Of a stretch of 34,415 nt of DNA, positions 16,178-24,570 are shown in pieces. The notes below the pieces were generated by a model. It made no database searches. It saw nothing but the letters and a program-made list of their open reading frames with translations, and was not told the DNA's origin. The translations under genes and the position numbers were made by a program. The stretch's first letter is position 1. Every line of letters begins with the position of its first letter. Origin of the DNA: Chloroflexota bacterium (GTDB lineage Bacteria > Chloroflexota > Anaerolineae > Promineifilales > Promineifilaceae); assembly GCA_009937635.1 (NCBI GenBank), contig JAACFF010000018.1, forward strand, positions 1 through 34,415, read 5' to 3'.

Positions 16178-17629
16178 ATGCATACCAAGTTCTCTACTAT
16201 GAACATCTACGATAATTCAACGGTTACCTACAAAGGGTCGAGTTATTTCATCGGCCGTCTGGAGCAGGTTGGCCAGAAATGGCTTGGTGTATCTGGCAAT
16301 TCCCAGGGTTTTACAGACACCGTGAAAGAAGGCACTGTTGTCTATTGCCCCCTCACAGCGCAAAATGCGGCTGAAATGCGTTCTCGCCTGCCCTGGCTGA
16401 AGCCTGTCCCCCTGGGACGTTTGACATCTTTTGGTTTTGGCGACCGGCTTGGTTCGGCAACGCCAGGCCACATCCAGGCGGTAAGGACGGCGGTTAAAAA
16501 GAAGGGTTCGATAGCCCCGATTTTCGCCCAGCAGTCGGTCCGTGAAAACAACCGTACTGGGCGTACCCCGCAGCAAGTGGTGGATGATGCGATGTGGGGT
16601 GTTTTGCAGGAAGGGTGGCGCGATCCTTGGGGAGCGGACGCGGATCATGTAAAAGATGTTGGCGATCTGCCCCCTTTTGTGGCAGCGGGCTATACTTTCT
16701 ACACCATCGATCCCAGCGATCATGTTGATAACGATGCTGCTGGTGACAGTCTTGAATGGTTAAATAGTAAATCGGGTCAAATTCCCTGGAAGGATTTTGG
16801 CACAACTTACGAAGATTTGCTTGATGGATATTGCCAAACACCGTTGCAGCTAGATGGTTACCTGCTCGAATTCGACGAAGAGGTTTTGCTGCGCGCCTTG
16901 GTGAAATACGGCCGTGCCATCATCCATACGGCGACCATTACTGCGGCACTCGATCGCCAGATGGGGGGGCAACCCTATGATATGGAGATGTCAGTAGACG
17001 AAACGGACACGCCCACCTCTGTCCACGAACATTTCTTCATCGCCAACGAATTACACAGGCTTCAGATCCCGGTTGTCAGCCTGGCCCCCCGTTTTGTGGG
17101 TAAATTTCAAAAAGGGGTGGATTACATGGGAGACCTGGTTCAATTTGAGGCAGAGTTGGCCAAGCACGTGGCCATCTTGCATCATTTTGATACGTACAAA
17201 TTGAGCGTACATACCGGATCAGACAAATTCAGCCTTTACGGCACGATCAATAAGCATGCTCGCGGCTACGTTCATGTAAAGACAGCGGGTACCAGCTATT
17301 TAGAAGCGCTGCGAGTCATTGCCCGCAAAGACCCCGATTTGTTCCGCCCCATGTTGGATTTATCCCGACTGCGCTTTGAGCATGATCGCAAAACCTATTT
17401 TATTGACGCGCAATTGGATCGGGTTCCAACAAACGCCGATTTAAGTGACGCCAATTTGCCTGACCTTTTTGAGCAATTCGATGCCCGCCAGGTTTTGCAC
17501 GTCACTTTTGGCTCGATTTTGGATGCATTCGGCGACTTGCTGCACAGCTTTATTGCCAATCACCAAGCTGACTATCGCTCGGGGCTGGAAGCACATTTTG
17601 TGCGGCACTTGGCTCCTTTTTGTGGTTGA
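16178..17629 (+). CDS. uxaE: Tagaturonate epimerase (tagaturonate/fructuronate)
   Basis: 483 residues. Strong resemblance to Thermotoga TM0440, which epimerises D-tagaturonate to D-fructuronate and so joins galacturonate to the glucuronate branch. Conserved runs: FGFGDRLGSATPGHI, PIFAQQSVRENNRTGRT, DDAMWGVLQEGW, GADADHVK, TIDPSDHV, EMSVDETDTPTS, LAPRFVGKFQKGVDYMGD, VHTGSDKFSLY, HVKTAGTSYLEALRV, VLHVTFGSIL. The ATG at 16178 is chosen over GTG 16166 because AGTGAG lies just before it; four residues differ. Operon partner of uxaC, which makes its substrate. The convergent 95-base gap to the dehydrogenase gene shows no good terminator. Confidence 0.95.
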   Translation: MHTKFSTMNIYDNSTVTYKGSSYFIGRLEQVGQKWLGVSGNSQGFTDTVKEGTVVYCPLTAQNAAEMRSRLPWLKPVPLGRLTSFGFGDRLGSATPGHIQAVRTAVKKKGSIAPIFAQQSVRENNRTGRTPQQVVDDAMWGVLQEGWRDPWGADADHVKDVGDLPPFVAAGYTFYTIDPSDHVDNDAAGDSLEWLNSKSGQIPWKDFGTTYEDLLDGYCQTPLQLDGYLLEFDEEVLLRALVKYGRAIIHTATITAALDRQMGGQPYDMEMSVDETDTPTSVHEHFFIANELHRLQIPVVSLAPRFVGKFQKGVDYMGDLVQFEAELAKHVAILHHFDTYKLSVHTGSDKFSLYGTINKHARGYVHVKTAGTSYLEALRVIARKDPDLFRPMLDLSRLRFEHDRKTYFIDAQLDRVPTNADLSDANLPDLFEQFDARQVLHVTFGSILDAFGDLLHSFIANHQADYRSGLEAHFVRHLAPFCG

Positions 17630-17723
17630 GTGCTCTGTTCCTTTGTCGCTATCATTTTCCTGGATGGGGTCAAGAACAAGGTCGATTGGGATTGCGATAG
17701 CGATCGAGATGTGGGTGGTGAGG

Positions 17724-19025
17724 TTAATAGCCACTCTTCAAGTCCACTTTGTTGGGCAGCGGCTTGCCTTCAATGGCGTTGTTGAGCAGTTTGGCGAGAT
17801 GAACCATGCGCAAGCGCCCGGTTTCTGCTGTATCCCCACCTCGATGAGGACTCATCACCACATTGTCTAGTTCGTGGAAAGGGACGCTCGCCGGTGGCGT
17901 ACTTGAACGAGATTCCTTGCCGGCAGGATAACTGTACCAGACGTCCAGGCCGGCAGCATGGAGCCGGCCATCACGCAAGGCGGTGTAGAGCGCCGTTTCG
18001 TCGACGATGGGGCCGCGACCGACATTAATCAGCACGCTCTTCGCCGGTAGCATGGCCAATTCTTCCTCTCCGATCAGATTTTCAGTTTGTGGCGTAAGCG
18101 GTAAACAGATCAACAGAGCGTCAGCACGTGGCAGCAGGGTATGAAGCGCTTGCAAGCTATGGATCTCCTGGGCGACTTCGTCGCTGGCCTGCGCCGGCTT
18201 ACGCTTGACAGCCAGGACAGACATGCCCATAGCACGGCAAGCTTTGGCGACCCGCTTGCCAATCGCCCCGTAACCAAGAATAAGTGCGGTTTTGCCATCC
18301 AATAACAGGGCCGGTGTTGATTTGAGGTAACGCATGCTCCAGTCATGCTGGCGCAGCGTGCGGTCATAAGGGATGATGAACTTGGTCGCGGCGAATAGAA
18401 GGGCGATAGCCAACTCGGCCGTTGGCGCAGCATTGTGATGCAGGTTATGGACGGCGATTTGCGGATATTCGGCTAGCAACTCGCGTATTTCTGGTGATAT
18501 CCCTACCCAAGGAATGATCAGGGTGTGTAGATAGGGGCTTGCAATTAGCTGCTGGCGATCCGGCCGTCCGGCCACGAGAACGTGGTAATCGGGTTCTTCC
18601 GCAATCTCCTTGCCAACCGCAAGCGTGATGCCACGCTGCAAGTAGGATCGCAAGGTATCGATTTCTTGTTGATCATAGTCGTAGAGCAGGCGAACGCGCA
18701 ACGCTTCCTCAGGCTCGATCTCCAGCGCAACAATGCCTAAATGCTCTTTTTCAGCGGGATAGATGGCACGTATTTGACCGAGCAGCTGATCGGGAGGCGT
18801 ATCAGGAGCGATTGCGGTTGGGTTTTCCTGCTCTAACATTGTGGCAAAGTCAGGGTAACGGCCGATGCGTCGCACAATATACGGGTGTTTTTCGTTCAGC
18901 AAGAGACGGTCTCCCACTTGCAGACGCCTGATATTGCCGTAAGCGACGCGAACTTCGACTGTTTTTCGCCCGTCAAGTATTTGTTGCAGATACGTTTCTT
19001 TAATCCATAATGTCTTCGTGCGCAT
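17724..19025 (-). CDS. ASCH domain fused to D-2-hydroxyacid dehydrogenase
   Basis: 433 residues from ATG 19025; the frame is open further up, but that part overlaps rarD and has no domain sense. Residues 1-105 form an ASCH domain (LDGRKTVEVRVAYGNIRRLQ, GDRLLL), a fold linked to RNA binding or modified-cytidine hydrolysis. Residues about 130-433 are a D-isomer-specific 2-hydroxyacid dehydrogenase: NAD loop GYGAIGKRVA at 251, INVGRGPIVDE with Arg337, LDVWYSYP with Asp361, and MSPHRGG with His394. The position of the usual catalytic Glu (five after Asp361) is Tyr366. I recall DVWYNYP-type relatives, so this may be a subfamily trait rather than decay. Downstream of rarD by 38 bases, likely co-transcribed. 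Substrate unknown. Confidence 0.88.
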   Translation of the reverse strand: MRTKTLWIKETYLQQILDGRKTVEVRVAYGNIRRLQVGDRLLLNEKHPYIVRRIGRYPDFATMLEQENPTAIAPDTPPDQLLGQIRAIYPAEKEHLGIVALEIEPEEALRVRLLYDYDQQEIDTLRSYLQRGITLAVGKEIAEEPDYHVLVAGRPDRQQLIASPYLHTLIIPWVGISPEIRELLAEYPQIAVHNLHHNAAPTAELAIALLFAATKFIIPYDRTLRQHDWSMRYLKSTPALLLDGKTALILGYGAIGKRVAKACRAMGMSVLAVKRKPAQASDEVAQEIHSLQALHTLLPRADALLICLPLTPQTENLIGEEELAMLPAKSVLINVGRGPIVDETALYTALRDGRLHAAGLDVWYSYPAGKESRSSTPPASVPFHELDNVVMSPHRGGDTAETGRLRMVHLAKLLNNAIEGKPLPNKVDLKSGY

Positions 19026-19063
19026 TTTTTGGAGTGTTCCTTTCCAATGAATACCCTTTTCGT

Positions 19064-19969
19064 TTAGGTCCGGCCCGCTTCTTTTATCGCTGGGGAATGG
19101 TGCTTCCCACGGCCTACCCACACAGCCTCAGCGCTATATACCAACAAGGCCATCCAGATCAAACCGAATCCCACTAACTGCTCTTTGCCAAACGCTTCAT
19201 TAAAGACGTAGACGCCCAGAAGGAACTGCATTGTCGGCGCGATATATTGTAGCAGACCAATATTGGTTAGCGTGATGCGCCGGGCCGCTGCGGCGAACAA
19301 TAACATGGGAATGGCCGTGACAACTCCTACCCCAATCAACAGCAGCGTGGTCTGTAGGTTGCCCTGTGCAAAAGAGGCAGTACCAGTTCGAAACAGCAAA
19401 AGCATATAGATGACAGCCGGGAGGAACAGCACGGCCGTTTCCAAAGCCAGTCCTTCAGCAGCCGCCAGGGGGGCCGTCTTGCGCAGCAACCCGTAAAAGG
19501 CAAAGGTGAAGGCCAAAGTGAGAGCGATCCAGGGAAAAGCGCCGTAACTAAACGTCAGATAGGCGACACCTAAAACGGCCAGACTCAAAGCTGCCACTTG
19601 CCCGCGACGCAACTGTTCACGCAGAAATAGGACCCCCAGCAAGACGTTCACCAGGGGATTAATGAAATAACCGAGACTGGTTTCGATAACGTAACCGGCA
19701 TTGACGGCCCAAATATAAGTGAACCAGTTCACCGCCAGTAGGGTAGCTGTGGCTGCAAAGGTGAGTAAGATCCTGCGCTGATGCAAAGCAGGCCGCAGCC
19801 ACCGCCAGTTCTGCCGCAATATGAGCAGGCCAACCACGAAAATGAGCGACCAAACGACGCGATTGGCCAGAATTTCAACCGCCGGTACTTCCTGTAACGC
19901 TTTCCAGTAAAGGGGCAGCAAACCCCATATAACATAGCAACCAATGCCATAAAGTATGCCGCGATTCAT
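19064..19969 (-). CDS. rarD: EamA-type transporter of the RarD subfamily
   Basis: Membrane exporter or permease of the drug/metabolite transporter superfamily. 301 residues with about ten hydrophobic helices in two EamA repeats. RarD hallmarks: start MNRGILYGIGCYVIWGLLPLYWKAL, EILANRVVWSLIF near 32-44, NWFTYIWAVNAGYVIETSLGYFINPL near 85-110, NIGLLQYIAPTMQFLLGV near 240. Substrate is not established for the family. The ATG lies 12 bases after the enoyl-CoA hydratase stop, so the genes are likely in one operon; the ASCH-dehydrogenase gene follows. Confidence 0.95.
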   Translation of the reverse strand: MNRGILYGIGCYVIWGLLPLYWKALQEVPAVEILANRVVWSLIFVVGLLILRQNWRWLRPALHQRRILLTFAATATLLAVNWFTYIWAVNAGYVIETSLGYFINPLVNVLLGVLFLREQLRRGQVAALSLAVLGVAYLTFSYGAFPWIALTLAFTFAFYGLLRKTAPLAAAEGLALETAVLFLPAVIYMLLLFRTGTASFAQGNLQTTLLLIGVGVVTAIPMLLFAAAARRITLTNIGLLQYIAPTMQFLLGVYVFNEAFGKEQLVGFGLIWMALLVYSAEAVWVGRGKHHSPAIKEAGRT

Positions 19970-19981
19970 GCTCGCATCACG

Positions 19982-20758
19982 CTATATCCCCTTCCAGTTA
20001 GCTTGGCGCTTATTAATAAAGGCGTCCATGCCTTCTTTCTGATCCTCGGTGCTGAAAAGCATGTAAAATAGCCGGCTTTCATGAGCCAATCCTGACTGCA
20101 ACGGCATCTCATAGACGGCATTGATCGCTTCCTTGGCCAGACGCACGGCCGCCGGCGCACGTGCCGCAATCTCGCTGGCTAAGACCAAGGCTTCTTCCAG
20201 GTAAGTTTCTACTGGCACAATCCGATTGACCAATCCCGCCTGTTTTGCTTCCTGGGCGCTCAAGCGACGATCGTTGAGGATGATTTCCATGGCCAGGGCT
20301 TTACCCACGGCCCGTGTCATGCGCTGCGTGCCGCCCGCTCCGGGGATGATACCCAAGTTGATCTCCGGCTGCCCAAACTTGGCTGATTCGCTGGCCACGA
20401 TCATGTCACAGGCCATTGCCAACTCGCAACCTCCGCCGAGGGCAAAACCAGAAACGGCAGCGATAACCGGCTTGCCAATCTTTGCCAGCCGGTCCCACTG
20501 CGCTATTAGCGGGCTGTTCAGCATAGCCATCGGCGTAGCGGCTGCAGCCATTGATTTAATATCTGCGCCGGCGGAAAACGCTTTTTCATTGCCGGTCACC
20601 AGTAAGCAGCCAACAGCGGGATCGGCGTCAAACGCTTCCAAGGCATCCATCAATTCCTGCATCAGCGCTGGGCTGAGTGCGTTGTAAGCCTTGGGCCGGT
20701 TCAATTGGGCGATGCCGACGCGTCTTTCGGTCCGGGTCAAGATGTATTCGTATGACAT
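19982..20758 (-). CDS. Short-chain enoyl-CoA hydratase (crotonase family)
   Basis: 258 residues. Hydrates trans-2-enoyl-CoA to 3-hydroxyacyl-CoA in fatty-acid or amino-acid breakdown. Oxyanion-hole regions AFSAGADIKSM (60-70) and ALGGGCELAMACD (106-118) are intact, as are the two catalytic glutamates Glu112 and Glu132 (QPEINLGIIPGAGGTQR), which mark a true hydratase rather than only an isomerase. AGGAG eight bases before the ATG. The C-terminal helix ends in the usual AFINKRQANWKG. Upstream by 62 bases is the CPBP-like gene and downstream rarD. No other beta-oxidation gene is nearby. Confidence 0.95.
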   Translation of the reverse strand: MSYEYILTRTERRVGIAQLNRPKAYNALSPALMQELMDALEAFDADPAVGCLLVTGNEKAFSAGADIKSMAAAATPMAMLNSPLIAQWDRLAKIGKPVIAAVSGFALGGGCELAMACDMIVASESAKFGQPEINLGIIPGAGGTQRMTRAVGKALAMEIILNDRRLSAQEAKQAGLVNRIVPVETYLEEALVLASEIAARAPAAVRLAKEAINAVYEMPLQSGLAHESRLFYMLFSTEDQKEGMDAFINKRQANWKGI

Positions 20759-20820
20759 TTTGGTTTCTCCTAGGTGTTAATGATTGCAGAAAATTTGTTT
20801 GCAGAGCACTCAGGCTTATC

Positions 20821-21588
20821 CTACAAACGGTAATCATCCTCTTGTTTGGGCCATAGCCGCCAGATGATGACCAAATAGGCGACTGTGGCTGACAAATACA
20901 GGTTTTGTAGCTGTGACTGTTGTGGTTCCGGATAAGGAGGGAGCGCTACCCATGCCGAAAAAGATTGCAGGGACTGGATGAGTACCGTTCCCAACAGGCT
21001 GCCGGTACGTAAACGTATGATGCCGTATAGAATACCCCAGATGATGAAGTATATGATGTTGAGCTGACTACCGCTATAGGATTCCTGAAACAGAAGTGTC
21101 GCTATCAGGCCAAAAAAAATTCCGCTGGTGATGGCGGCGGTGATCGGCCCGCGCCAGCCAGCGACGGCACGAAACAACAACCCGTAGGTCCAGATTTGTG
21201 TGGCAAATGCTTCGAACAAAAGTAGATAGATGAACGTTCGTGCCGTGTTACCCGGGCCAACCGGAGAAATTTCGACGAAGAAGATGCGTAAAGCGAGGGT
21301 CACGATCCAGGCTAATGCAGCAAAACCAATGCCGGCATAAAGCGGCCGTCCCCCACGCAAACCTAACCCACGTGCACCATACCAGCGCAATCCTAGAAGC
21401 CAGGATACCACGGCGATGTTGCTCATGAGAACGGCCGTTGCTCCCTGGCTGGAGAGTTTGCCAGTTTCGGAAAAATTAGTGACGAAAAGACCGGTAATAG
21501 CGGCTGCTGCTAAGGGAAGGGCAATGGCAAGTAAAACGCGCTGCCCTGCCGAACGGTCTGAAACAGATGATTCACTTCCATCGGACAT
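20821..21588 (-). CDS. CPBP-like membrane protein lacking the protease motifs
   Basis: 255 residues with about seven hydrophobic segments after a Ser-rich polar N-terminus. The C-terminal half has the layout of the CPBP (CaaX protease and bacteriocin-processing) family: LLFEAFATQIWTYGLLFRAV where the family has EExxxR, then GIFFGLIATLLF where FxxxH is expected, then RTGSLLGTVLIQSLQSF where the third motif with His is expected. The paired Glu and both His residues are missing, so enzymatic activity is unlikely and the family assignment itself is moderate. No Shine-Dalgarno seen. First gene of a leftward run with the hydratase, rarD and ASCH-dehydrogenase genes. Confidence 0.65.
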   Translation of the reverse strand: MSDGSESSVSDRSAGQRVLLAIALPLAAAAITGLFVTNFSETGKLSSQGATAVLMSNIAVVSWLLGLRWYGARGLGLRGGRPLYAGIGFAALAWIVTLALRIFFVEISPVGPGNTARTFIYLLLFEAFATQIWTYGLLFRAVAGWRGPITAAITSGIFFGLIATLLFQESYSGSQLNIIYFIIWGILYGIIRLRTGSLLGTVLIQSLQSFSAWVALPPYPEPQQSQLQNLYLSATVAYLVIIWRLWPKQEDDYRL

Positions 21589-21657
21589 AGGCAGGATTTT
21601 AGCACTGAATCTATAGTTCTGAAACCTGGCTATTGGGCATATTGGTCACTACTCAGG

Positions 21658-21743
21658 CTCTGGCCGCCCCTCGGTCCCGAAGGGTAATTCTCCAGACTGA
21701 GACAGTCGAGGCGGCACGGTGAGGACACCGGCCGCAGCCAGAG
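21658..21743. other. Hairpin-rich segment in a divergent spacer
   Basis: CTCTGGC (21658-21664) pairs with GCCAGAG (21737-21743). Inside lie a hairpin near 21668-21684 (CCCTCG, loop GTCC, CGAAGGG), GACTG-AGA-CAGTC (21695-21707), and a strong nine-pair hairpin CGGC(A)CGGTG-AGGA-CACCGGCCG (21712-21734). It lies between the CPBP-like gene and the MFS gene. No known riboswitch or tRNA consensus fits. Candidate structured RNA or leader. Confidence 0.35.
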
Positions 21744-21852
21744 AGGGCTAAGTGGTTACATACATTGTTAAATAAATGGCTGCACGATTGTTCTGGAAAT
21801 TTCGCCGCGCCCTTCTCGCACAGTTCTCTACTCTCAGATAGACTCCTTACTT

Positions 21853-23022
21853 GTGGAAATCCAGAAATCACCATCCTTAACCAAACAACTGGGCGCGCTA
21901 ACGCTGGCGCGCCTGTTTCTGAACACCGGTGTGCGCATGGTATATCCATTCGTCCCCGTCCTGGCCCGCGGTCTGGGAGTAGGGCGAACAGACATTACCC
22001 GGCTGATCACGCTGCGTAACTCTACTGGATTCCTGAGCCCCCTCTTTGGTCCGCTTTCAGAACGATATGGGCGCAGAATCGTCCTTACCGGCGGCATGCT
22101 ATTGTTTGGCCTGGGTTGTATTGTTGTCGTGATCTGGCCCACTTACTGGGCATTGGGCATCACATTGGCTGCCATGGGTGTGGCCAAAGTGATTTACGAT
22201 CCGGCGCTGCAGGCTCATGTGGGCGATGTTGTCCCTTACGCCCGACGTGGCAGGGCAATTGCCTTTACTGAATATTCCTGGGCATTGGCTTTACTAATTG
22301 GAGCCCCTTTGACCGCGCTGGCAATGCAAAAATGGGGCTGGCAGGCTCCATTTTTCTGGCTGGCTTTGCTTGGCAGTGGCGCTGCGCTCTTATTGCTGCG
22401 TTCCATTTCCAGTACACGTCCCGGAACTCCGGCGCTCACTCACCTGCGCAGTTCACTGTGGTTTGTGCGCCATCACCCTGTTGTCTTGTACGCCATGTTG
22501 TACACAGCATTAATCACCCTGGCCAATGAGATGTTGTTCATTGTCTTTGGAAGTTGGATGGAAGACAGCTTTCAACTCAGCCTGGCCAGCCTGGGTATTG
22601 CCGCCGCGGTCATTGGTGGAGCGGAATTGATGGGAGAAACGATTGCGGGCTGGTCCGTGGATCGTTTTGGCAAAAGGCCGGTGATCATCACCACAGGATT
22701 GTTTAATGCCTTGTGCTACTTGTTGTTGCCTTTCACAAGTGCGAGCTTGACGGCAGCGCTGCTCACCCTTTTTCTTGTCTTTCTTAGTTTTGAGATCACG
22801 GTGGTGGGGGGCATGCCGCTGATGACGGAACTGGTTCCCAGCGGACGTGTTATAGTTATGTCCATGATTATTTTCGCGATGTCGATGGGCCGTACAATTG
22901 GCGCTTTCCTGGGCTTACTGCTTTGGCAGGCGGCCAGCCCCATATGGAATGGGTTTCTGTGGGCGATTATCATGGCCACGGCCGTGCTCATCCTGGCCCT
23001 CTGGATTCGCGAAGGGACGTAG
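21853..23022 (+). CDS. Major facilitator superfamily transporter
   Basis: 389 residues with about 12 transmembrane helices. The loop between helices 2 and 3 has the MFS signature GPLSERYGRRIVLTGG (near residues 60-75), and the second half has a related VDRFGKRPVIITTG (near 272-285). The best start is GTG 21853 (MEIQKSPSL). No Shine-Dalgarno is visible, and TTG 21851 is out of frame. The substrate cannot be told; the overall look is of the drug-efflux or sugar-efflux groups. It is followed by hutI after 70 bases on the same strand. Confidence 0.9.
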   Translation: MEIQKSPSLTKQLGALTLARLFLNTGVRMVYPFVPVLARGLGVGRTDITRLITLRNSTGFLSPLFGPLSERYGRRIVLTGGMLLFGLGCIVVVIWPTYWALGITLAAMGVAKVIYDPALQAHVGDVVPYARRGRAIAFTEYSWALALLIGAPLTALAMQKWGWQAPFFWLALLGSGAALLLLRSISSTRPGTPALTHLRSSLWFVRHHPVVLYAMLYTALITLANEMLFIVFGSWMEDSFQLSLASLGIAAAVIGGAELMGETIAGWSVDRFGKRPVIITTGLFNALCYLLLPFTSASLTAALLTLFLVFLSFEITVVGGMPLMTELVPSGRVIVMSMIIFAMSMGRTIGAFLGLLLWQAASPIWNGFLWAIIMATAVLILALWIREGT

Positions 23023-23092
23023 CATTCTAGCTGGCGGCTGTACGCGAAGCGGTCGTTTTGCGACATTACTGGCGCCTATTTTGGAGACTATT

Positions 23093-24352
23093 GTGCAGAA
23101 AGTTGATTTAATTATTCACTCAGCCACTCAATTATGTATTGTACCCGGTGCAGATGGCCCGCAGCGTGGTCTGGGACTGGGCGACCTGGGCATTGTCGAG
23201 AATGGAGCAGTAGCTGTGGCGGATCGTGTGATCGTGGCCACTGGGGAAACGGCCGACATACGCTCAGATTATTCGGCCAGGACGATGATAGATGCATACG
23301 GCCGTTGTGTCATTCCCGGCTTTGTCGATCCCCATACCCACATTCCCTGGTACGGTGACCGGGCAGGCGAGTTTGAAAGCCGGCTTGCCGGCGCGACTTA
23401 CATGGAGATCATGGCTGAAGGTGGTGGGATCATGTCCACAGTGCGTGATACACGCCGGGCGCGGCTGGACGAATTGGTAGAAGACAATTTGCCCCGCCTG
23501 GAACGCATGTTGCGTTACGGCACCACCAGTGCCGAGGCCAAGACGGGCTATGGCCTGAACACGGCGACAGAACTGAAACTGCTGGACTCAATCATGGCCC
23601 TGAATGCGCGGCAAGCGATTGAACTGTCCCCCACGTTCTTGCCGGCGCACGCTGTTCCGCAAGAGTATGAAGGCCGCACGGAAGCGTATGTGGACCTGGT
23701 GATCCAGGACATGCTGCCGGCTGCTGCAGAGTGGGTGGCCGAATACGGGGTTCCGATTTTCTGCGACGTTTTCTGTGAGGAAGGTGTTTTTGATCTGGAC
23801 CAGACGCGCCGAATTTTGCAGACGGCCGCTTCTCTTGGATTTCGGCTAAAAGTGCACGCCGATGAATTTGTTGGATTAGGTGGAACCCGGCTGGCTGTGC
23901 AATTGGGCGCAGTCTCGGCCGACCACCTGGTCGAAACCCCGCAAGAAGATATTGAAGCGCTGGGGCAAGGGAGCACCGTTGCCGTTGGCTTACCCGGCAC
24001 ACCCTTCGGCCTGGCCCATGAGAAGTACACGCCGGCTAAAGCGATCCTGCGAGCAGGTGGCGCGCTGGCTTTGGCCACGGATTGTAATCCCGGAACGAGC
24101 TGGTGCGAATCGATGCAGATGGTCATTGCCCTGGCTTGCCGTTATATGGGCCTGACGCAGGCGCAGGCGCTCGTCGCTGCTACGCTGAATGCGGCCCACG
24201 CTATTGGACGTGGGCGGGAAATTGGAAGTCTGGAAAACGGGAAACAAGCGGATATACTTATTTTGGATACGGTCGATTATCGGCAGCTTGGCTATCGTTA
24301 TGGCACCAATCTTGTAAATAAGGTCATAAAACGCGGCCAGATAATCGAATAA
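23093..24352 (+). CDS. hutI: Imidazolonepropionase
   Basis: Amidohydrolase of histidine degradation that opens imidazolone-5-propionate to N-formimino-glutamate. 419 residues from GTG 23093, which has GGAG (23083-23086) six bases before it; the longer frame into the MFS gene is not credible. Visible: FVDPHTHIPWYGDRAGEFESRLAGATYMEI with metal ligands His81 and His83, TTSAEAKTGYGL, FCDVFCEEGVFDLDQT, VHADEF, SADHL, ATDCNPGTSW. All are HutI features. The hutH, hutU and hutG genes are not in the window, so the pathway cannot be confirmed locally. A small membrane protein gene follows nine bases later. Confidence 0.96.
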   Translation: MQKVDLIIHSATQLCIVPGADGPQRGLGLGDLGIVENGAVAVADRVIVATGETADIRSDYSARTMIDAYGRCVIPGFVDPHTHIPWYGDRAGEFESRLAGATYMEIMAEGGGIMSTVRDTRRARLDELVEDNLPRLERMLRYGTTSAEAKTGYGLNTATELKLLDSIMALNARQAIELSPTFLPAHAVPQEYEGRTEAYVDLVIQDMLPAAAEWVAEYGVPIFCDVFCEEGVFDLDQTRRILQTAASLGFRLKVHADEFVGLGGTRLAVQLGAVSADHLVETPQEDIEALGQGSTVAVGLPGTPFGLAHEKYTPAKAILRAGGALALATDCNPGTSWCESMQMVIALACRYMGLTQAQALVAATLNAAHAIGRGREIGSLENGKQADILILDTVDYRQLGYRYGTNLVNKVIKRGQIIE

Positions 24353-24361
24353 GGGTGGATT

Positions 24362-24550
24362 ATGAATGCGCTTTTGGACGCACTAAGTGGTGGAGGATAC
24401 CTGTCATGGTTAATCCTTTTTGCAGCGTTAGTCATTGGCATTATACTACTGCGAATTGTCTTTGAGATCGCTTCCGCGGTAATTCGCATAGGATGTTCCA
24501 TCCTCTTTATCTTGGTTGTGGCCTATCTTTTGTTCACATTTTTTGGCTGA
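24362..24550 (+). CDS. Small membrane protein, unknown
   Basis: 62 residues with two hydrophobic segments (SWLILFAALVIGIILLRIVFEIA and IGCSILFILVVAYLLFTFF) and little else. GGGTGG four bases before the ATG and a nine-base gap after hutI support a real, co-transcribed gene. No family recognised. The last residues are FFG. Confidence 0.65.
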   Translation: MNALLDALSGGGYLSWLILFAALVIGIILLRIVFEIASAVIRIGCSILFILVVAYLLFTFFG

Positions 24551-24570
24551 TCGTAGTACTCTTATAACAA

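Noticed and set aside
19026-19121. Longer N-terminus for the ASCH-dehydrogenase protein
   Set aside because: It overlaps the end of rarD and is low in hydrophobic or domain-like residues; the ASCH strand starts at MRTKTLW.
22898-23092. Longer N-terminus for HutI starting inside the MFS gene
   Set aside because: It overlaps coding sequence, gives no HutI-like residues, and GTG 23093 has a well-placed GGAG.
23093-24352. Complete histidine-degradation operon
   Set aside because: Only hutI is present; the flanking genes are an MFS transporter and small unknown proteins.
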